A stretch of 64,000 nt of DNA from Rhodocyclaceae bacterium (GCA_016704145.1 JADJAS010000007.1:1364001-1428000), one strand, 5' to 3'. Positions 53,410 to 62,834 are shown, counted from the first letter of the stretch. The notes: generated by a model not told the origin, from the letters alone. Program-made: numbers and translations.

Positions 53410-54072
53410 TTAGCGGCCCCGTTCGTCGCCCCACAGGATCTTGTGCAACTGCAACTGGAAGCGAACGGGCAGCCGGTCGCGCAGGATCCATTCCGCCAGC
53501 GCCGCCGGATCGAGGCGGCCCGGCACGGGCGAGAACAGCACCGGGCACCGCCGTTCGGGCCGGCGTGTCGCCACCACTGACTTTGCCCAGTCGTAGTCCG
53601 CCTCGGAAGCGAGCACGAACTTCAGTTCGTCGTGGCCGGCGAGATGGTCGAGATTGCTCCAGAGGTTCTTGGCCGACTCGCCCGAATCGGGCGCCTTGAG
53701 GTCGACGATGCGCGCTACGCGCGGGTCGACGTCGGCGATGTCCAGTGCGCCGCTGGTTTCCAGCGAGACCGAATAACCGGCATCGCAGAGAGAACCCAGC
53801 AGGATCAGGCAGGTCTTCTGTGTCAGCGGCTCGCCGCCGGTGACGCAGACCGTGGGACAGCCGATTGCGTCGACGCGGGCGACAATCCCGGCGACCGTCA
53901 TGCTGGTGCCGCCGGTGAAGGCGTGCTCGGTGTCGCACCAGTCGCAGCGCAGCGGGCAGCCGGTCAGACGGATGAAGGTCGTCGGCAGGCCGGCGCGCGT
54001 CGATTCGCCCTGGATCGAATGGAAAATCTCGCTGACGCGCAGCGTCGCGGCAGCTTCGTCCCGCGCGGTCAC
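53410..54072 (-). CDS. queE: 7-carboxy-7-deazaguanine synthase QueE
   Basis: 220 residues. Radical-SAM Cys motif CPLRCDWCDTEHAF, the QueE opening SEIFHSIQGESTRAGLPTTFIRL and the motif VCVTGGEPL. It makes 7-carboxy-7-deazaguanine for queuosine. CPLRCDWCD has three Cys with the CxxxCxxC spacing. It lies just downstream of cpoB in the tol-pal cluster, as in many proteobacteria. A copy of the 24-nt repeat encodes KSVVATRR. Confidence 0.94.
   Translation of the reverse strand: MTARDEAAATLRVSEIFHSIQGESTRAGLPTTFIRLTGCPLRCDWCDTEHAFTGGTSMTVAGIVARVDAIGCPTVCVTGGEPLTQKTCLILLGSLCDAGYSVSLETSGALDIADVDPRVARIVDLKAPDSGESAKNLWSNLDHLAGHDELKFVLASEADYDWAKSVVATRRPERRCPVLFSPVPGRLDPAALAEWILRDRLPVRFQLQLHKILWGDERGR
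53562..53585 (-). repeat. 24-nt dispersed repeat, copy in queE
   Basis: Reverse strand: CAAAGTCAG (one change), TGGTGG, then CGACACGCC. It encodes KSVVATRR in QueE, the same reading frame as the DUF815 copy (KSAVATRQ). Confidence 0.72.
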
Positions 54073-54074
54073 GC

Positions 54075-54812
54075 CTACTTCTTCTTCAGTCGCTGTTTCG
54101 CGGTCTGGGCGGCGGGCGACGCGGGATATTGCGCGACCAGTTTCTCGAACACCTGCTTCGCGCCCTTGGCGTTGCCCGATTCCACGAGCGCATTACCCTG
54201 GGCGAGCAGGGCGTCCGGGGCCTTGGCGTCGTTCGGCCAGGTGGCCGCCACCTTGGCGAAAGCGTCGGCGGCCTTGGCGTATTCCTTCATCTGGAAATGG
54301 CTTGACGCCGCCCAATAATAGGCATTGGGCAGCAGCGTGCTGTTCGGGTAATTCTTGATGAAGGCCAGGAACGCGGCATTGGCATCGCCGTACTTGGCGG
54401 CCTTGAAGCCGCCCAGGGCCGCTTCATAGTCGCGCGTTTCCTGCATCGGATCGGGTTTGGGCGGCTCGGGCGGCTTGGCCGCCGCTACCGCGGCGGCTTC
54501 AAGCTTGCGCAGGCGACCGTCGAGGTCCACATAGAAATCGCGCTGGCGCTTCTGCACGGCGTCGACATCGTTCAGCAGTACTTCCATCTGACCGCGCAGC
54601 CGCGCCACGTCGCCCTTGAGCGCCTCGGCCTGGTTGGCGAAGTCGAGCTGGTTTTTCGCCGCCTGGTCGACGCGCTGCGAAAGCGCGACGGTTTCCGCGC
54701 GCAGATCGGCGCGCATCCGCTCGATGCGCGCCCGCGCTTCGTCATCGTCGAACAGGCCGGCTCGCGCCGGCAGCGCCGCCGCGACCAGGAGCAGCGGCAG
54801 GATGCGGCGCAC
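54075..54812 (-). CDS. cpoB: Cell division coordinator CpoB
   Basis: 245 residues with signal peptide (LPLLLVAAALPARA), an N-terminal coiled coil (about 30-100, heptads around RADLRAETVALSQRVDQAAK), a Pro/Ala linker and C-terminal TPR units (YEAALGGFKAAKYGDANAAF, LPNAYYWAASSHFQMKEYAK). CpoB links the Tol-Pal system to septal peptidoglycan synthesis by PBP1B in the periplasm. It follows pal closely. Confidence 0.92.
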   Translation of the reverse strand: MRRILPLLLVAAALPARAGLFDDDEARARIERMRADLRAETVALSQRVDQAAKNQLDFANQAEALKGDVARLRGQMEVLLNDVDAVQKRQRDFYVDLDGRLRKLEAAAVAAAKPPEPPKPDPMQETRDYEAALGGFKAAKYGDANAAFLAFIKNYPNSTLLPNAYYWAASSHFQMKEYAKAADAFAKVAATWPNDAKAPDALLAQGNALVESGNAKGAKQVFEKLVAQYPASPAAQTAKQRLKKK

Positions 54813-54815
54813 GGT

Positions 54816-55379
54816 CTAGAACTCGCCCGAGTAGAGCATGTCGCCGCGGCGGTTCTGCGCCCAGCAGGACTCCGTCTGGTCGGTGCAGCGCGGCTTTTCC
54901 TCGCCGAGGCTGACCGATTCGATCTGGGCTTCCTGCCCGCCAAGCAGCATCAGCGCCTTCTTTACCGCATCGGCGCGCTTCTGGCCGAGCGCCAGGTTGT
55001 ATTCGCGGCTGCCGCGCTCGTCGGCATTGCCCTGGATCAGCATCTTGATGCCGGGGTTCTTGACCAGCAGCTTGGCGTGGGCGTCGACCAGCGGCTTGAA
55101 CTCGTCCTTGATCGCGTACTGGTCGTAGTCGAAGAACACGCTGCGGTTGAACACCGCGCTCTTCGGGTCCTTCAGTGCGGCCAGACTGGTGGGATCGATG
55201 CCCGTCGCGGCGACCGGCGTGACGGTGGTCGCGCCCGTGGTCGGGCCGCCGACGCCGGTCTTGCTGCCGTCGACCACGCCGGCCGGATTCTGTTCGGGCG
55301 CGGGCGGCTGGCTGCCGCAGGCGGCGAGCAGGGCAATGGCGGAAACGACCAGGGAAAGCTTGAATGTCGTGGGGCGCAT
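54816..55379 (-). CDS. pal: Peptidoglycan-associated lipoprotein Pal
   Basis: 187 residues from the ATG at 55379. Lipobox LLAACGS, a Thr/Pro/Gly-rich linker, and an OmpA-like domain with FFDYDQYAIKDEF and IQGNADERGSREYNLALGQKRA, the peptidoglycan-binding loop. Pal anchors the outer membrane to peptidoglycan and interacts with TolB. An upstream in-frame ATG would precede the lipoprotein signal and is unlikely. Confidence 0.95.
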   Translation of the reverse strand: MRPTTFKLSLVVSAIALLAACGSQPPAPEQNPAGVVDGSKTGVGGPTTGATTVTPVAATGIDPTSLAALKDPKSAVFNRSVFFDYDQYAIKDEFKPLVDAHAKLLVKNPGIKMLIQGNADERGSREYNLALGQKRADAVKKALMLLGGQEAQIESVSLGEEKPRCTDQTESCWAQNRRGDMLYSGEF

Positions 55380-55405
55380 GGTTTTTCTCCGAAAACTCGA
55401 AAACA

Positions 55406-56668
55406 TCATTTGACGTAGGGACTCCAGGAAGGTTCGCGAATATCCGCCGCGGGTACCGAAAGCTTCTGCTTGACGCGGCCGTCGGCCGATACCGCCGCCA
55501 GCACGCCCCGCCCGCCGATCTCGGTGGCATACAGGATCATGCGGCCGTTGGGCGCGAAACTGGGCGACTCGTCCTTGGCCGAATCGGTCAGCACCTGGGC
55601 CTGCCGGGTCGCCAGGTCCATGATCGTCAGCTGAAAGCGGCCGCCGTTTCTGGAGATGTAGGCGAGGCTCTTGCCATCCGGCGCCGGGCGGGGGGTGACG
55701 TTGTAGCCGCCGTCGAAGGTGACGCGCTGGGCATCGCCGCCACTGGCGCCGATCCGGTAAATCTGTGGGCTGCCGCCGCGATCGGACGTGAAATAGATCC
55801 ATTGGCCATCGGGCGAGAACTGCGGTTCGGTGTCGATGCCGGCGGAACTGGCCAGCCGCGTGACACCGCTGCCGTCGGCGCCCACGGTGTACAGCTGTGA
55901 ACTGCCGTCCTTGGTCAGCACCACCGCCAGCCGCTTGCCGTCCGGCGACCAGGCCGGCGCCGAGTTCGAACCCTTGAAGTTGGCGGCGACGTGCCGGCGC
56001 CCCGAGCCCAAGTCATGCACGTAGATGACCGGCTTCTTGGCCTCGAACGAAACGTAGGCCAGCCGATTGCCGTCGGGCGACCAGGTCGGCGAGATGATCG
56101 GCTCGCGCGAGGACAGCGCGACTTGGCCGTTGTCGCCGTCGGCGTCGGCGATCTGCAGCTGGTAGCGTCCGGCCGACTTGACGACGTAGGCGACGCGGGT
56201 CGAAAAAATGCCGCGCTCGCCGGTCAATTTTTCGTACACATAGTCGCTGATGCGATGCGCGGTGGCGCGAATCTGCGCGCTGGCGTGGCCGTAGGCCTGG
56301 CCGCCAAGTTGCGCCTGCTTCTGCGTGTCGTGCAGGCGGAAACGGGTTTCGTAACGGCCATCGGCGGTCGCCGCGACCGTGCCGCCGACCAGCGCATCGG
56401 CGCCGCGCGCCTTGGCCTCGGCATGCGGTGCGGCGGTTTCGCCGCCGGGCAGGCCGGTCGGCTCGATCAGGCGGAACAGGCCGCTGCGTTCCAAGTCGGC
56501 GCGCACCACGGAAGTCAGTGCTCGCGAGACGCCGGGCTCGCCGTTGAAGTCGGTAATGGCGATCGGAATACGGTTGGCGCCGGCGCCGGTGATCTCGATG
56601 GCCAGCTGGGCGCGACCCGCCAGCGGCGCCAGCAACAGCGCGGCCAAGAGTAGGGGACTGAATTTCAT
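55406..56668 (-). CDS. tolB: Tol-Pal system protein TolB
   Basis: 420 residues from the ATG at 56668, which starts a good signal peptide (MKFSPLLLAALLLAPLAGRA). An N-terminal alpha/beta domain is followed by a beta-propeller with PTWSPDGNRLAYVSFE, APAWSPDGKRLAV, EPQFSPDGQWIYFTSD and PSFAPNGRMILYAT. It acts in the periplasm between TolA and Pal. A copy of the 24-nt repeat lies antisense near the N-terminus. Confidence 0.95.
   Translation of the reverse strand: MKFSPLLLAALLLAPLAGRAQLAIEITGAGANRIPIAITDFNGEPGVSRALTSVVRADLERSGLFRLIEPTGLPGGETAAPHAEAKARGADALVGGTVAATADGRYETRFRLHDTQKQAQLGGQAYGHASAQIRATAHRISDYVYEKLTGERGIFSTRVAYVVKSAGRYQLQIADADGDNGQVALSSREPIISPTWSPDGNRLAYVSFEAKKPVIYVHDLGSGRRHVAANFKGSNSAPAWSPDGKRLAVVLTKDGSSQLYTVGADGSGVTRLASSAGIDTEPQFSPDGQWIYFTSDRGGSPQIYRIGASGGDAQRVTFDGGYNVTPRPAPDGKSLAYISRNGGRFQLTIMDLATRQAQVLTDSAKDESPSFAPNGRMILYATEIGGRGVLAAVSADGRVKQKLSVPAADIREPSWSPYVK
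56510..56533 (+). repeat. 24-nt dispersed repeat, weaker copy in tolB
   Basis: GGAAGTCAG (one change in the core), TGCTCG, then CGAGACGCC. Antisense to tolB over GVSRALTS. Confidence 0.5.
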
Positions 56669-56682
56669 CGAGAAATTATAGC

Positions 56683-57456
56683 TTAGCCGCATCGGCCATC
56701 CTCCCGGGGATCAGGGCAGAAAGTCAGGCTCAGTTCGCGCGCGAACAGCGATGGATCGTCGGGCTTGGGCAGCGGGCTGGACTTGAGGATGGCGCGTTCG
56801 ACCGCCGCGTCGTAGCCGGCATGGCCGCTGCTTCGGGTCAGGTGCACGGCCATCACCTCGCCGGAAGGCAGTTGCACCACCTTGAACAGCGCCGACGGAT
56901 TGCCCTTGAGGTCCGGCGGCAGCACGATGTTGCCGCGAATCTTGTTGCGTATCCTTTCTGCATAGCCCTGTTCCGCCTTGTTGCGCGTGGCGGCGAGCTG
57001 GGACGCGGCGGCGGCGTCCTTTTGTTGTTTCAGCTTGCGCTCTTCGTCGGCAATCATGCGCTCCATTGCACGATCCTTTTCCTCCCTGGCGAGCTCTTCC
57101 TTGAACGGGTCGAACTTCGGCTTGGGCTCCTCCTTGGGTGGCGGCTTGGGCGGCTCCTTGGGCTTCGGCTTGTCCTTCTCCTTGAGCGCGATGTCGGGCT
57201 TTTTCGGCGGCGGTTCCGGCTTCGGCTCTGGCTTGGCTTCGACCTTGGGCTGAGGGGACGGCTCTTCCTTGATGGCCGGCGGGGGTGGCGTCGGCGCCTG
57301 TCGCACCAGCTCGACTTCGACGACGTCCTGCACCCGGGTCTGCCAGCGGATGCCGTAGAACAGCAAGGCGATGAGCAGCGCATGCACCAGCACCGCCAGG
57401 AAGATGGAAAGCCGCTTGCCGGGCGGCTTGACGCGTTGCGGCGGCGCTTCGGTCAT
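56683..57456 (-). CDS. tolA: Tol-Pal system protein TolA
   Basis: 257 residues. One N-terminal helix (LSIFLAVLVHALLIALLFYGI), a long Pro/Lys/Glu-rich rod (KPEPKPEPPPKKP and similar) with a charged helical segment, and a C-terminal domain with IRGNIVLPPDLKGNPSALFK and SGHAGYDAAVERAI, as in TolA/TonB C-termini. TolA spans the periplasm and passes force from TolQR to TolB/Pal. Start overlaps tolR by four bases. Confidence 0.92.
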   Translation of the reverse strand: MTEAPPQRVKPPGKRLSIFLAVLVHALLIALLFYGIRWQTRVQDVVEVELVRQAPTPPPPAIKEEPSPQPKVEAKPEPKPEPPPKKPDIALKEKDKPKPKEPPKPPPKEEPKPKFDPFKEELAREEKDRAMERMIADEERKLKQQKDAAAASQLAATRNKAEQGYAERIRNKIRGNIVLPPDLKGNPSALFKVVQLPSGEVMAVHLTRSSGHAGYDAAVERAILKSSPLPKPDDPSLFARELSLTFCPDPREDGRCG

Positions 57457-57863
57457 TGGCCCGGCTTGACCAGCAGCCCGATCCTGGCCACCTGCTGCTT
57501 TTGCAACTCGTCCATCACGTTCAGCACGGCTTCGTAGCGGACGCTGCGGTCGCCGGCGATGAGCACCGCCTGTTGCGGATTGCGCGCCTGCGCCGCCTTC
57601 AACTTGGCCGCGAGTTCGGAACGCCGGATCGCCTGCTCCTGGTCGCTCCGAGAGCGATCGCGCAGCGCCAGGCTGCCGTCGGCGCGGACGATCACTTCCA
57701 GCGGCGCCACCGGCGGCTGGGTGTTGGCCTTGCCGACGCTGGGCAAGTCGATGTTGCCGGTCTGGATCATCGGTGCGGTGACCATGAAGATCACCAGCAG
57801 CACCAGCATTACGTCGATGTAGGGCACGACGTTGATCTGGTTCATCAGGCGTCTTTGGCGCAT
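57453..57863 (-). CDS. tolR: Tol-Pal system protein TolR
   Basis: 136 residues. MNQINVVPYIDVMLVLLVIFMVTAPM is the ExbD/TolR membrane anchor with the conserved Asp (YIDVMLVLL) of the proton path; a periplasmic domain follows with VLIAGDRSVRYEAVLNVMDEL. It works with TolQ in the proton-driven stator. A second in-frame ATG (MNQINV) could be the real start. Confidence 0.94.
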   Translation of the reverse strand: MRQRRLMNQINVVPYIDVMLVLLVIFMVTAPMIQTGNIDLPSVGKANTQPPVAPLEVIVRADGSLALRDRSRSDQEQAIRRSELAAKLKAAQARNPQQAVLIAGDRSVRYEAVLNVMDELQKQQVARIGLLVKPGQ

Positions 57864-57867
57864 GAGC

Positions 57868-58545
57868 CTACTTCAGGTGGCGTTGCAGGATGTTGGAGAA
57901 CTCCTCGATGAAGCTCTCGAAGCGCACCGCCAGCCGGTCGACATCGTGGGCGAAACGGTTGTAGGCGACCACGGCCGGAATGGCGGCGAACAGGCCGATG
58001 GCGGTGGCGACCAGCGCCTCGGCGATGCCCGGCGCGACGGCGGCGAGCGTCGCGCTGGCGACGTTGGATAGGCCCCGGAAGGCGTGCATGATGCCCCAGA
58101 CGGTGCCGAACAGGCCGACGTAGGGCGACACCGAACCGACCGAGGCGAGGAAGGCCAGATGCGCTTCGAGATCGTCGATCTCGCGCTGATAGGTGGCGCG
58201 CATGGCGCGCCGGACGCCGTCGATGACCGAGCCCGGATCGAGCGACTTCTGGCCGCGCAGCTTGGTGAACTCGCGGAAACCGGCCTCGAAGACACGCTCC
58301 AGCGCGCCTGTCTCGTGGCGCGTATTGACCGCGTTCTGGTAGAGCGCGGCGAGGTCGCCGCCGCTCCAGAAATCGCGCTCGAACTTCTCGGTCCTGGCCC
58401 GCGCGTCGCGGATGGCGAACCATTTGCGGAAGATCCAGTACCACGACATGACCGACACGAAGGCCAGCAGCGCCATGACCAGCTTGACGACCAGGCTGGC
58501 ATTGACGATCAGCTCGATGATGGACAAATCCTGGGTAATGTTCAT
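57868..58545 (-). CDS. tolQ: Tol-Pal system protein TolQ
   Basis: 225 residues with three membrane helices: LIVNASLVVKLVMALLAFVSV near the N-terminus and a pair around GSVSPYVGLFGTVWGIMHAF and GIAEALVATAIGLFAAIPAVVAYN. The last two segments are TolQ/ExbB signatures. It forms the motor with TolR. It overlaps ybgC by four bases. Confidence 0.94.
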   Translation of the reverse strand: MNITQDLSIIELIVNASLVVKLVMALLAFVSVMSWYWIFRKWFAIRDARARTEKFERDFWSGGDLAALYQNAVNTRHETGALERVFEAGFREFTKLRGQKSLDPGSVIDGVRRAMRATYQREIDDLEAHLAFLASVGSVSPYVGLFGTVWGIMHAFRGLSNVASATLAAVAPGIAEALVATAIGLFAAIPAVVAYNRFAHDVDRLAVRFESFIEEFSNILQRHLK

Positions 58546-58945
58546 GTCAGTTGTTCGAATTGTTCGTAAATGTCCTGCGGCATCGGCGCCGCCTTGCCGC
58601 GACTCAGGTACATGCAGGCGATGCGCACTTTCGCCGTCAACAACGTTTCGTCACCGCGTTCGATGCGCTGGTCGAACACCACCTGCACGCGGCCGTGCGA
58701 CTCGATACGGCTGGCCACCCGCAACTCGTCGTCCAGCCGCGCCGGCTTGAGGTATTCGGCCGCAATCGAGCGAACCGCGAAGCCCAGCCCGGTTTCCGCC
58801 ATCAGCCTGCCCTGATCGAAGCCCAGCGCGCGCAGCCATTCGCTGCGTGCCCGCTCCAGGTACTTCAGGTAGTTGGCGTAATAGACCACGCCACCGACAT
58901 CGGTATCCTCGAAATAGACCCGGACCGCCCACGAAAAGTTCTTTT

Positions 58946-58949
<4 letters not shown>
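58542..58949 (-). CDS. ybgC: Acyl-CoA thioesterase YbgC (Tol-Pal associated)
   Basis: 135 residues from the ATG at 58949, overlapping the ruvB stop (ATGA). Hot-dog fold thioesterase of the 4-hydroxybenzoyl-CoA type: WAVRVYFEDTDVGGVVYYANYLKYLERARSE holds the catalytic Asp. It hydrolyses short acyl-CoA or acyl carrier thioesters. It regularly opens the tol-pal operon, as here. Confidence 0.93.
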
Positions 58950-60001
<1,052 letters not shown>

Positions 60002-60060
60002 GGCGTAGTTTACCAAGCCTTGGCGCCAGACTTGGCTGTCGTGCATTCCCGGAAGGGGTC

Positions 60061-60333
60061 TCAGTAGTGGTAGCGTCCCTGCAGGAACTCAACGCGATCG
60101 GCCTTGACCAGATACACGCAGCGATGCTCCTGGGTGATGCGTCGAGACCAGATATCAGGGCCAAGATACTTCAGCGGCTCGGGCTTGCCGATGCCGTCGA
60201 AGGGGTCGCGCAGCACAGCTTCCACGAGTTCCAGCAGTCGCTTGGTGGTGCGCCGGTCAGTCTCGACCCAATAGCGCAGGTCTTCGAGAAATTCCGGATG
60301 GCAGACCGCAAGTCGCGCGGTCTCATGCCTCAA
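60061..60333 (-). CDS. YoeB/Txe-family mRNA interferase toxin (start uncertain)
   Basis: About 90 residues if it starts at the TTG at 60333. YWVETDRRTTKRLLELVEAV, DPFDGIGKPEPLK and WSRRITQEHRCVYLV end in GRYHY, the YoeB active-site signature. YoeB cuts mRNA on the ribosome. The ATG that overlaps the antitoxin stop (60326-60324, in ATGA) is out of frame with these motifs, so either TTG is used or a small indel has damaged the start. The C-terminal catalytic residues look intact. Confidence 0.8.
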   Translation of the reverse strand: MRHETARLAVCHPEFLEDLRYWVETDRRTTKRLLELVEAVLRDPFDGIGKPEPLKYLGPDIWSRRITQEHRCVYLVKADRVEFLQGRYHY

Positions 60334-60604
60334 GACCGGCGTCCTTCCTGAGCTTGGCCGGGGTGGTTGGTTTGAGGTCACGGCTGCGCGCCCGGTTAAG
60401 GGCGGCAAGCAGGCGCTCGGCATTCCTGGACGATCGCAATAGATGCGCCGTTTCCAGCAGGCTTTCCAGTTCATCGGCCGCGATCATAGCCACGGCATCT
60501 CCCGAGCGACGGTGCACCACGATGACCTCGCGGTCATCCACTGCGCGGTCCATCAGCGCCTTGAGCTGTTCGCGCGCCTGGCTGTAGGTGGTTTCAATGG
60601 CCAT
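60323..60604 (-). CDS. YefM/Phd-family antitoxin
   Basis: 93 residues from the ATG at 60604. MAIETTYSQAREQLKALMDR and VIVVHRRSGDAVAMIAADEL are the Phd/YefM fold that binds DNA, and the C-terminal half would wrap the toxin. It is the first gene of the pair and, with the toxin, is expected to repress its own promoter at the TGTACA sites just upstream. Confidence 0.88.
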   Translation of the reverse strand: MAIETTYSQAREQLKALMDRAVDDREVIVVHRRSGDAVAMIAADELESLLETAHLLRSSRNAERLLAALNRARSRDLKPTTPAKLRKDAGLEA

Positions 60605-60617
60605 GGAACGACTCCTT

Positions 60618-60641
60618 AATTGTACAAAGGTATTGTACATA
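60618..60641. promoter_or_regulatory. Twin TGTACA operator of the toxin-antitoxin pair
   Basis: ATTGTACAAA and TATTGTACATA hold two TGTACA palindromes at 60621-60626 and 60634-60639, 14 bases upstream of the antitoxin start codon. TGTACA is the core of the YefM-YoeB operator in E. coli. A third TGTACA lies at 60803-60808, probably by chance. Confidence 0.7.
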
Positions 60642-60651
60642 TCTGGACCTG

Positions 60652-60828
60652 CTAATTCCAGCCTTGGCGCTTGTGTACCGGGTGGCCTCGCACCGATTCC
60701 AAGATTATGGCGGCATTGCCAATCACGAACGGTGGCTGGCCGTCCAGCAATTTGCCGAGTCGATCCTCCATCTCTTCGGCGGCTTTCTTGTTGAAAGCCA
60801 GCTGTACATGATCCTGACGACGGTCGCG
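60652..60828 (-). pseudogene. Possible remnant of a UvrD-like helicase
   Basis: Directly after the ruvA stop codon, in the same frame, the reverse strand reads DHVQLAFNKKAAEEMEDRLG and KLLDGQPPFV, then loses similarity and stops at 60652. LAFNKKAAEEM resembles motif Ia of UvrD/Rep-type helicases. It has no start codon of its own and no Walker motif. It may be an insertion scar linked to the toxin-antitoxin pair. Confidence 0.35.
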
Positions 60829-61416
60829 TCAAGCTTTCGACAGTAGCTTGAGCGCCTGACGGATGCCGTCCGCGACGGCGACGCCGGCCGGCAGCGCCTT
60901 CATCGCGCCGAGCGCCTCGCGCTCGTTGTAGCCCAGCGCCAGTAGGGCGTTGAGGATGTCCGAGCTTGCGTCGGTCGGCGTGCCACCATGGCTGACTTTC
61001 GCCGCGAGGCCGGCGGTCTTGAGCTTGTCCTTGAGTTCCAGCAGCAGGCGCTCGGCGGTCTTCTTGCCGATGCCGGGAATCTTCACCAGCCGGCCGGATT
61101 CCTGCAATGCCACCGCCTGCGCCAGTTCGCCCACCGAAAGCCCCGAGAGCACCGCCAGCGCCGTGCGCGCGCCGATGCCGGAAATCTTGATGAGTTGCCG
61201 GAAGGCGGCGCGTTCCTCGTCTCCGCCGAAGCCGTAGAGGATGTGGGCATCCTCGCGCACCACGAGGTGGGTGCACAGCGACACCTTCTCGCCCGCCGCC
61301 GGCAGGTTGTAGAAGGTGCTCATCGGCACTTCGAGTTCGTAGCCGATGCCGCCGACATCGATGGTGATCTGCGGCGGATTCTTTTCGATGAGGATGCCGG
61401 TGATTCTGCCGATCAT
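60829..61416 (-). CDS. ruvA: Holliday junction DNA-binding protein RuvA
   Basis: 195 residues. Domain I starts MIGRITGILIEKNPPQITID, domain II has the helix-hairpin-helix pair ISGIGARTALAVLSGLS and IPGIGKKTAERLLLELKD, and domain III is ILNALLALGYNEREA. RuvA binds four-way junctions and loads RuvB. The flexible link between domains II and III contains a copy of the 24-nt repeat. It overlaps ruvC by four bases. Confidence 0.95.
   Translation of the reverse strand: MIGRITGILIEKNPPQITIDVGGIGYELEVPMSTFYNLPAAGEKVSLCTHLVVREDAHILYGFGGDEERAAFRQLIKISGIGARTALAVLSGLSVGELAQAVALQESGRLVKIPGIGKKTAERLLLELKDKLKTAGLAAKVSHGGTPTDASSDILNALLALGYNEREALGAMKALPAGVAVADGIRQALKLLSKA
60977..61000 (-). repeat. 24-nt dispersed repeat, copy in ruvA
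   Basis: Reverse strand: GAAAGTCAG, CCATGG, then TGGCACGCC. It encodes KVSHGGTP in the flexible link between RuvA domains II and III. Confidence 0.78.
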
Positions 61417-61943
61417 ACGAGTCGTCCATTTCTGACGCGGAAACCGCGTGTCGCAATGCCGCCCAGTCCCTGGCCGCCGTGGGCGTGGCAGATGGCGCAG
61501 GCCAGCGCGTCGGCGGCGTCGGGGCTGGGCGCGCCAGGCAGTTGCAGCAGGCGCATGACCATCTGCTGCACTTGTTCCTTTGCCGCCTTGCCGTGGCCGA
61601 CCACCGCCTGCTTGACCTGCAGGGCCGTGTATTCCGCGACCGGCAGCGCCGCACCGACCAGCGCCGAAATCGCCGCGCCGCGCGCCTGGCCGAGCAACAG
61701 TGTCGATTGCGGGTTCACGTTTACGAACACTTTCTCGACGGCCGCTTCCTGCGGTCCGTGCAGGGCGATCACTTCGCCGATACCGTCCAGCAGCGTCTTG
61801 ATGCGCTCGGGCAGGCTATCCGTTTCCTTTGTCCTCACGCAGCCGCTGGTGACGTAGGCGAGCTTCTGGCCGATCTTGTCGATGACGCCGAACCCGGTGA
61901 CGCGCAGGCCGGGGTCGATACCCAAAATTCGGACGGTAGTCAT
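61413..61943 (-). CDS. ruvC: Holliday junction resolvase RuvC
   Basis: 176 residues from the ATG at 61943, which overlaps the eamA stop codon (ATGA). RILGIDPGLRVTGFGVID holds the first catalytic Asp, AAVEKVFVNVNPQSTLLLGQARG the Glu, and PSPDAADALACAICH the final Asp pair. It cuts Holliday junctions after branch migration by RuvAB. Confidence 0.95.
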   Translation of the reverse strand: MTTVRILGIDPGLRVTGFGVIDKIGQKLAYVTSGCVRTKETDSLPERIKTLLDGIGEVIALHGPQEAAVEKVFVNVNPQSTLLLGQARGAAISALVGAALPVAEYTALQVKQAVVGHGKAAKEQVQQMVMRLLQLPGAPSPDAADALACAICHAHGGQGLGGIATRGFRVRNGRLV

Positions 61944-62806
61944 CGCCGCGAAAGATACACGCCCCACACGGCGATGATCATCCCGACCAGCGCCAGCCCC
62001 GTCAGCGTCTCACCGAACAGCAACCAGGCGAGCAGCGCGGTGGTCGGCGGCGTCAGATAGAACAGGCTGGCGACATTCACCGCGCTGCCGTGGCGGATCA
62101 GCCAGTTGAGCAGCGAGATGGCGCCGACGGACAGCACCAGCACCAGCCAGCCGAGCGCGAAGACGAACTCGCCGGTCCACTCGACGCGGCAGTCGTCGCG
62201 CGCCAGCACGATGATGCCGGTGACGAGGGCGGTGGGCAGGAACTGGGCGACCGCGCCGCTGCGCCAGTCGAAATGCGGACAGAATTTCTTCTGGTAGAGC
62301 GTGCCGGCGGTGATGCCGAGCAGCGCGGCCAGCGCCGGCCACAGGGCGTCGACGCTAAAGCCGGCGCCGAGCTTGTTCGACAGCACCAGCGCGACGCCGA
62401 CGAAGCCCAGCGCGAGGCCGAGCCATTGACGCGGCACCACCCGCTCGCCGAGCAGGCGGCCGGCAATGGTCGCCGTCAGCAGCGGCTGCATGCCCACCAC
62501 CAGGCTGCTGATGCCGGCCGGCAGCCCCATGCCGATCGACACGAACACGCCGCCAAGGTATACCCCATGCACCAGCAGGCCGGCGACGCCGATGTGAAAC
62601 CACTGGCCACCGTCGCGTGGCCAGGGCGCCCGAAACACCAGGGCCAGGGAGGTCAGCAGCGCCAGCACCAGCAGATAGCGAACCGACAGAAACGCCAGCG
62701 GCGCCGCATGGGGCAGGCCGAACTTGGCGCCGAGAAAACCGGTGCTCCAGAGGAAGACGAACAGGAAGGGCGCCAGGCGCGCGACCGACGGCGACGCGGC
62801 CGGCAT
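61940..62806 (-). CDS. EamA/DMT-family membrane transporter
   Basis: 288 residues with ten membrane helices in two EamA halves: FLWSTGFLGAKFGLPHAAPL opens the first and GTLYQKKFCPHFDW the second; the C-terminus is LFGETLTGLALVGMIIAVWG. Such proteins export metabolites or amino acids; no substrate can be given. Coupled to ruvC by ATGA. A 24-nt repeat lies a few bases before its start codon. Confidence 0.86.
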   Translation of the reverse strand: MPAASPSVARLAPFLFVFLWSTGFLGAKFGLPHAAPLAFLSVRYLLVLALLTSLALVFRAPWPRDGGQWFHIGVAGLLVHGVYLGGVFVSIGMGLPAGISSLVVGMQPLLTATIAGRLLGERVVPRQWLGLALGFVGVALVLSNKLGAGFSVDALWPALAALLGITAGTLYQKKFCPHFDWRSGAVAQFLPTALVTGIIVLARDDCRVEWTGEFVFALGWLVLVLSVGAISLLNWLIRHGSAVNVASLFYLTPPTTALLAWLLFGETLTGLALVGMIIAVWGVYLSRR

Positions 62807-62810
62807 CGGC

Positions 62811-62834
62811 GAAAGTCAGCCGTGGTGGCGCGCC
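62811..62834 (+). repeat. 24-nt dispersed repeat, intergenic copy upstream of eamA
   Basis: GAAAGTCAG, CCGTGG, then TGGCGCGCC. It fills most of the 37-base gap between yebC and eamA, so here it is not held by coding constraint. It ends 4 bases before the eamA start codon on the opposite strand. Confidence 0.78.

Noticed and set aside
56719..56727. GAAAGTCAG core at the 3' end of tolA
   Set aside because: Core only; the following 15 bases do not fit the family.
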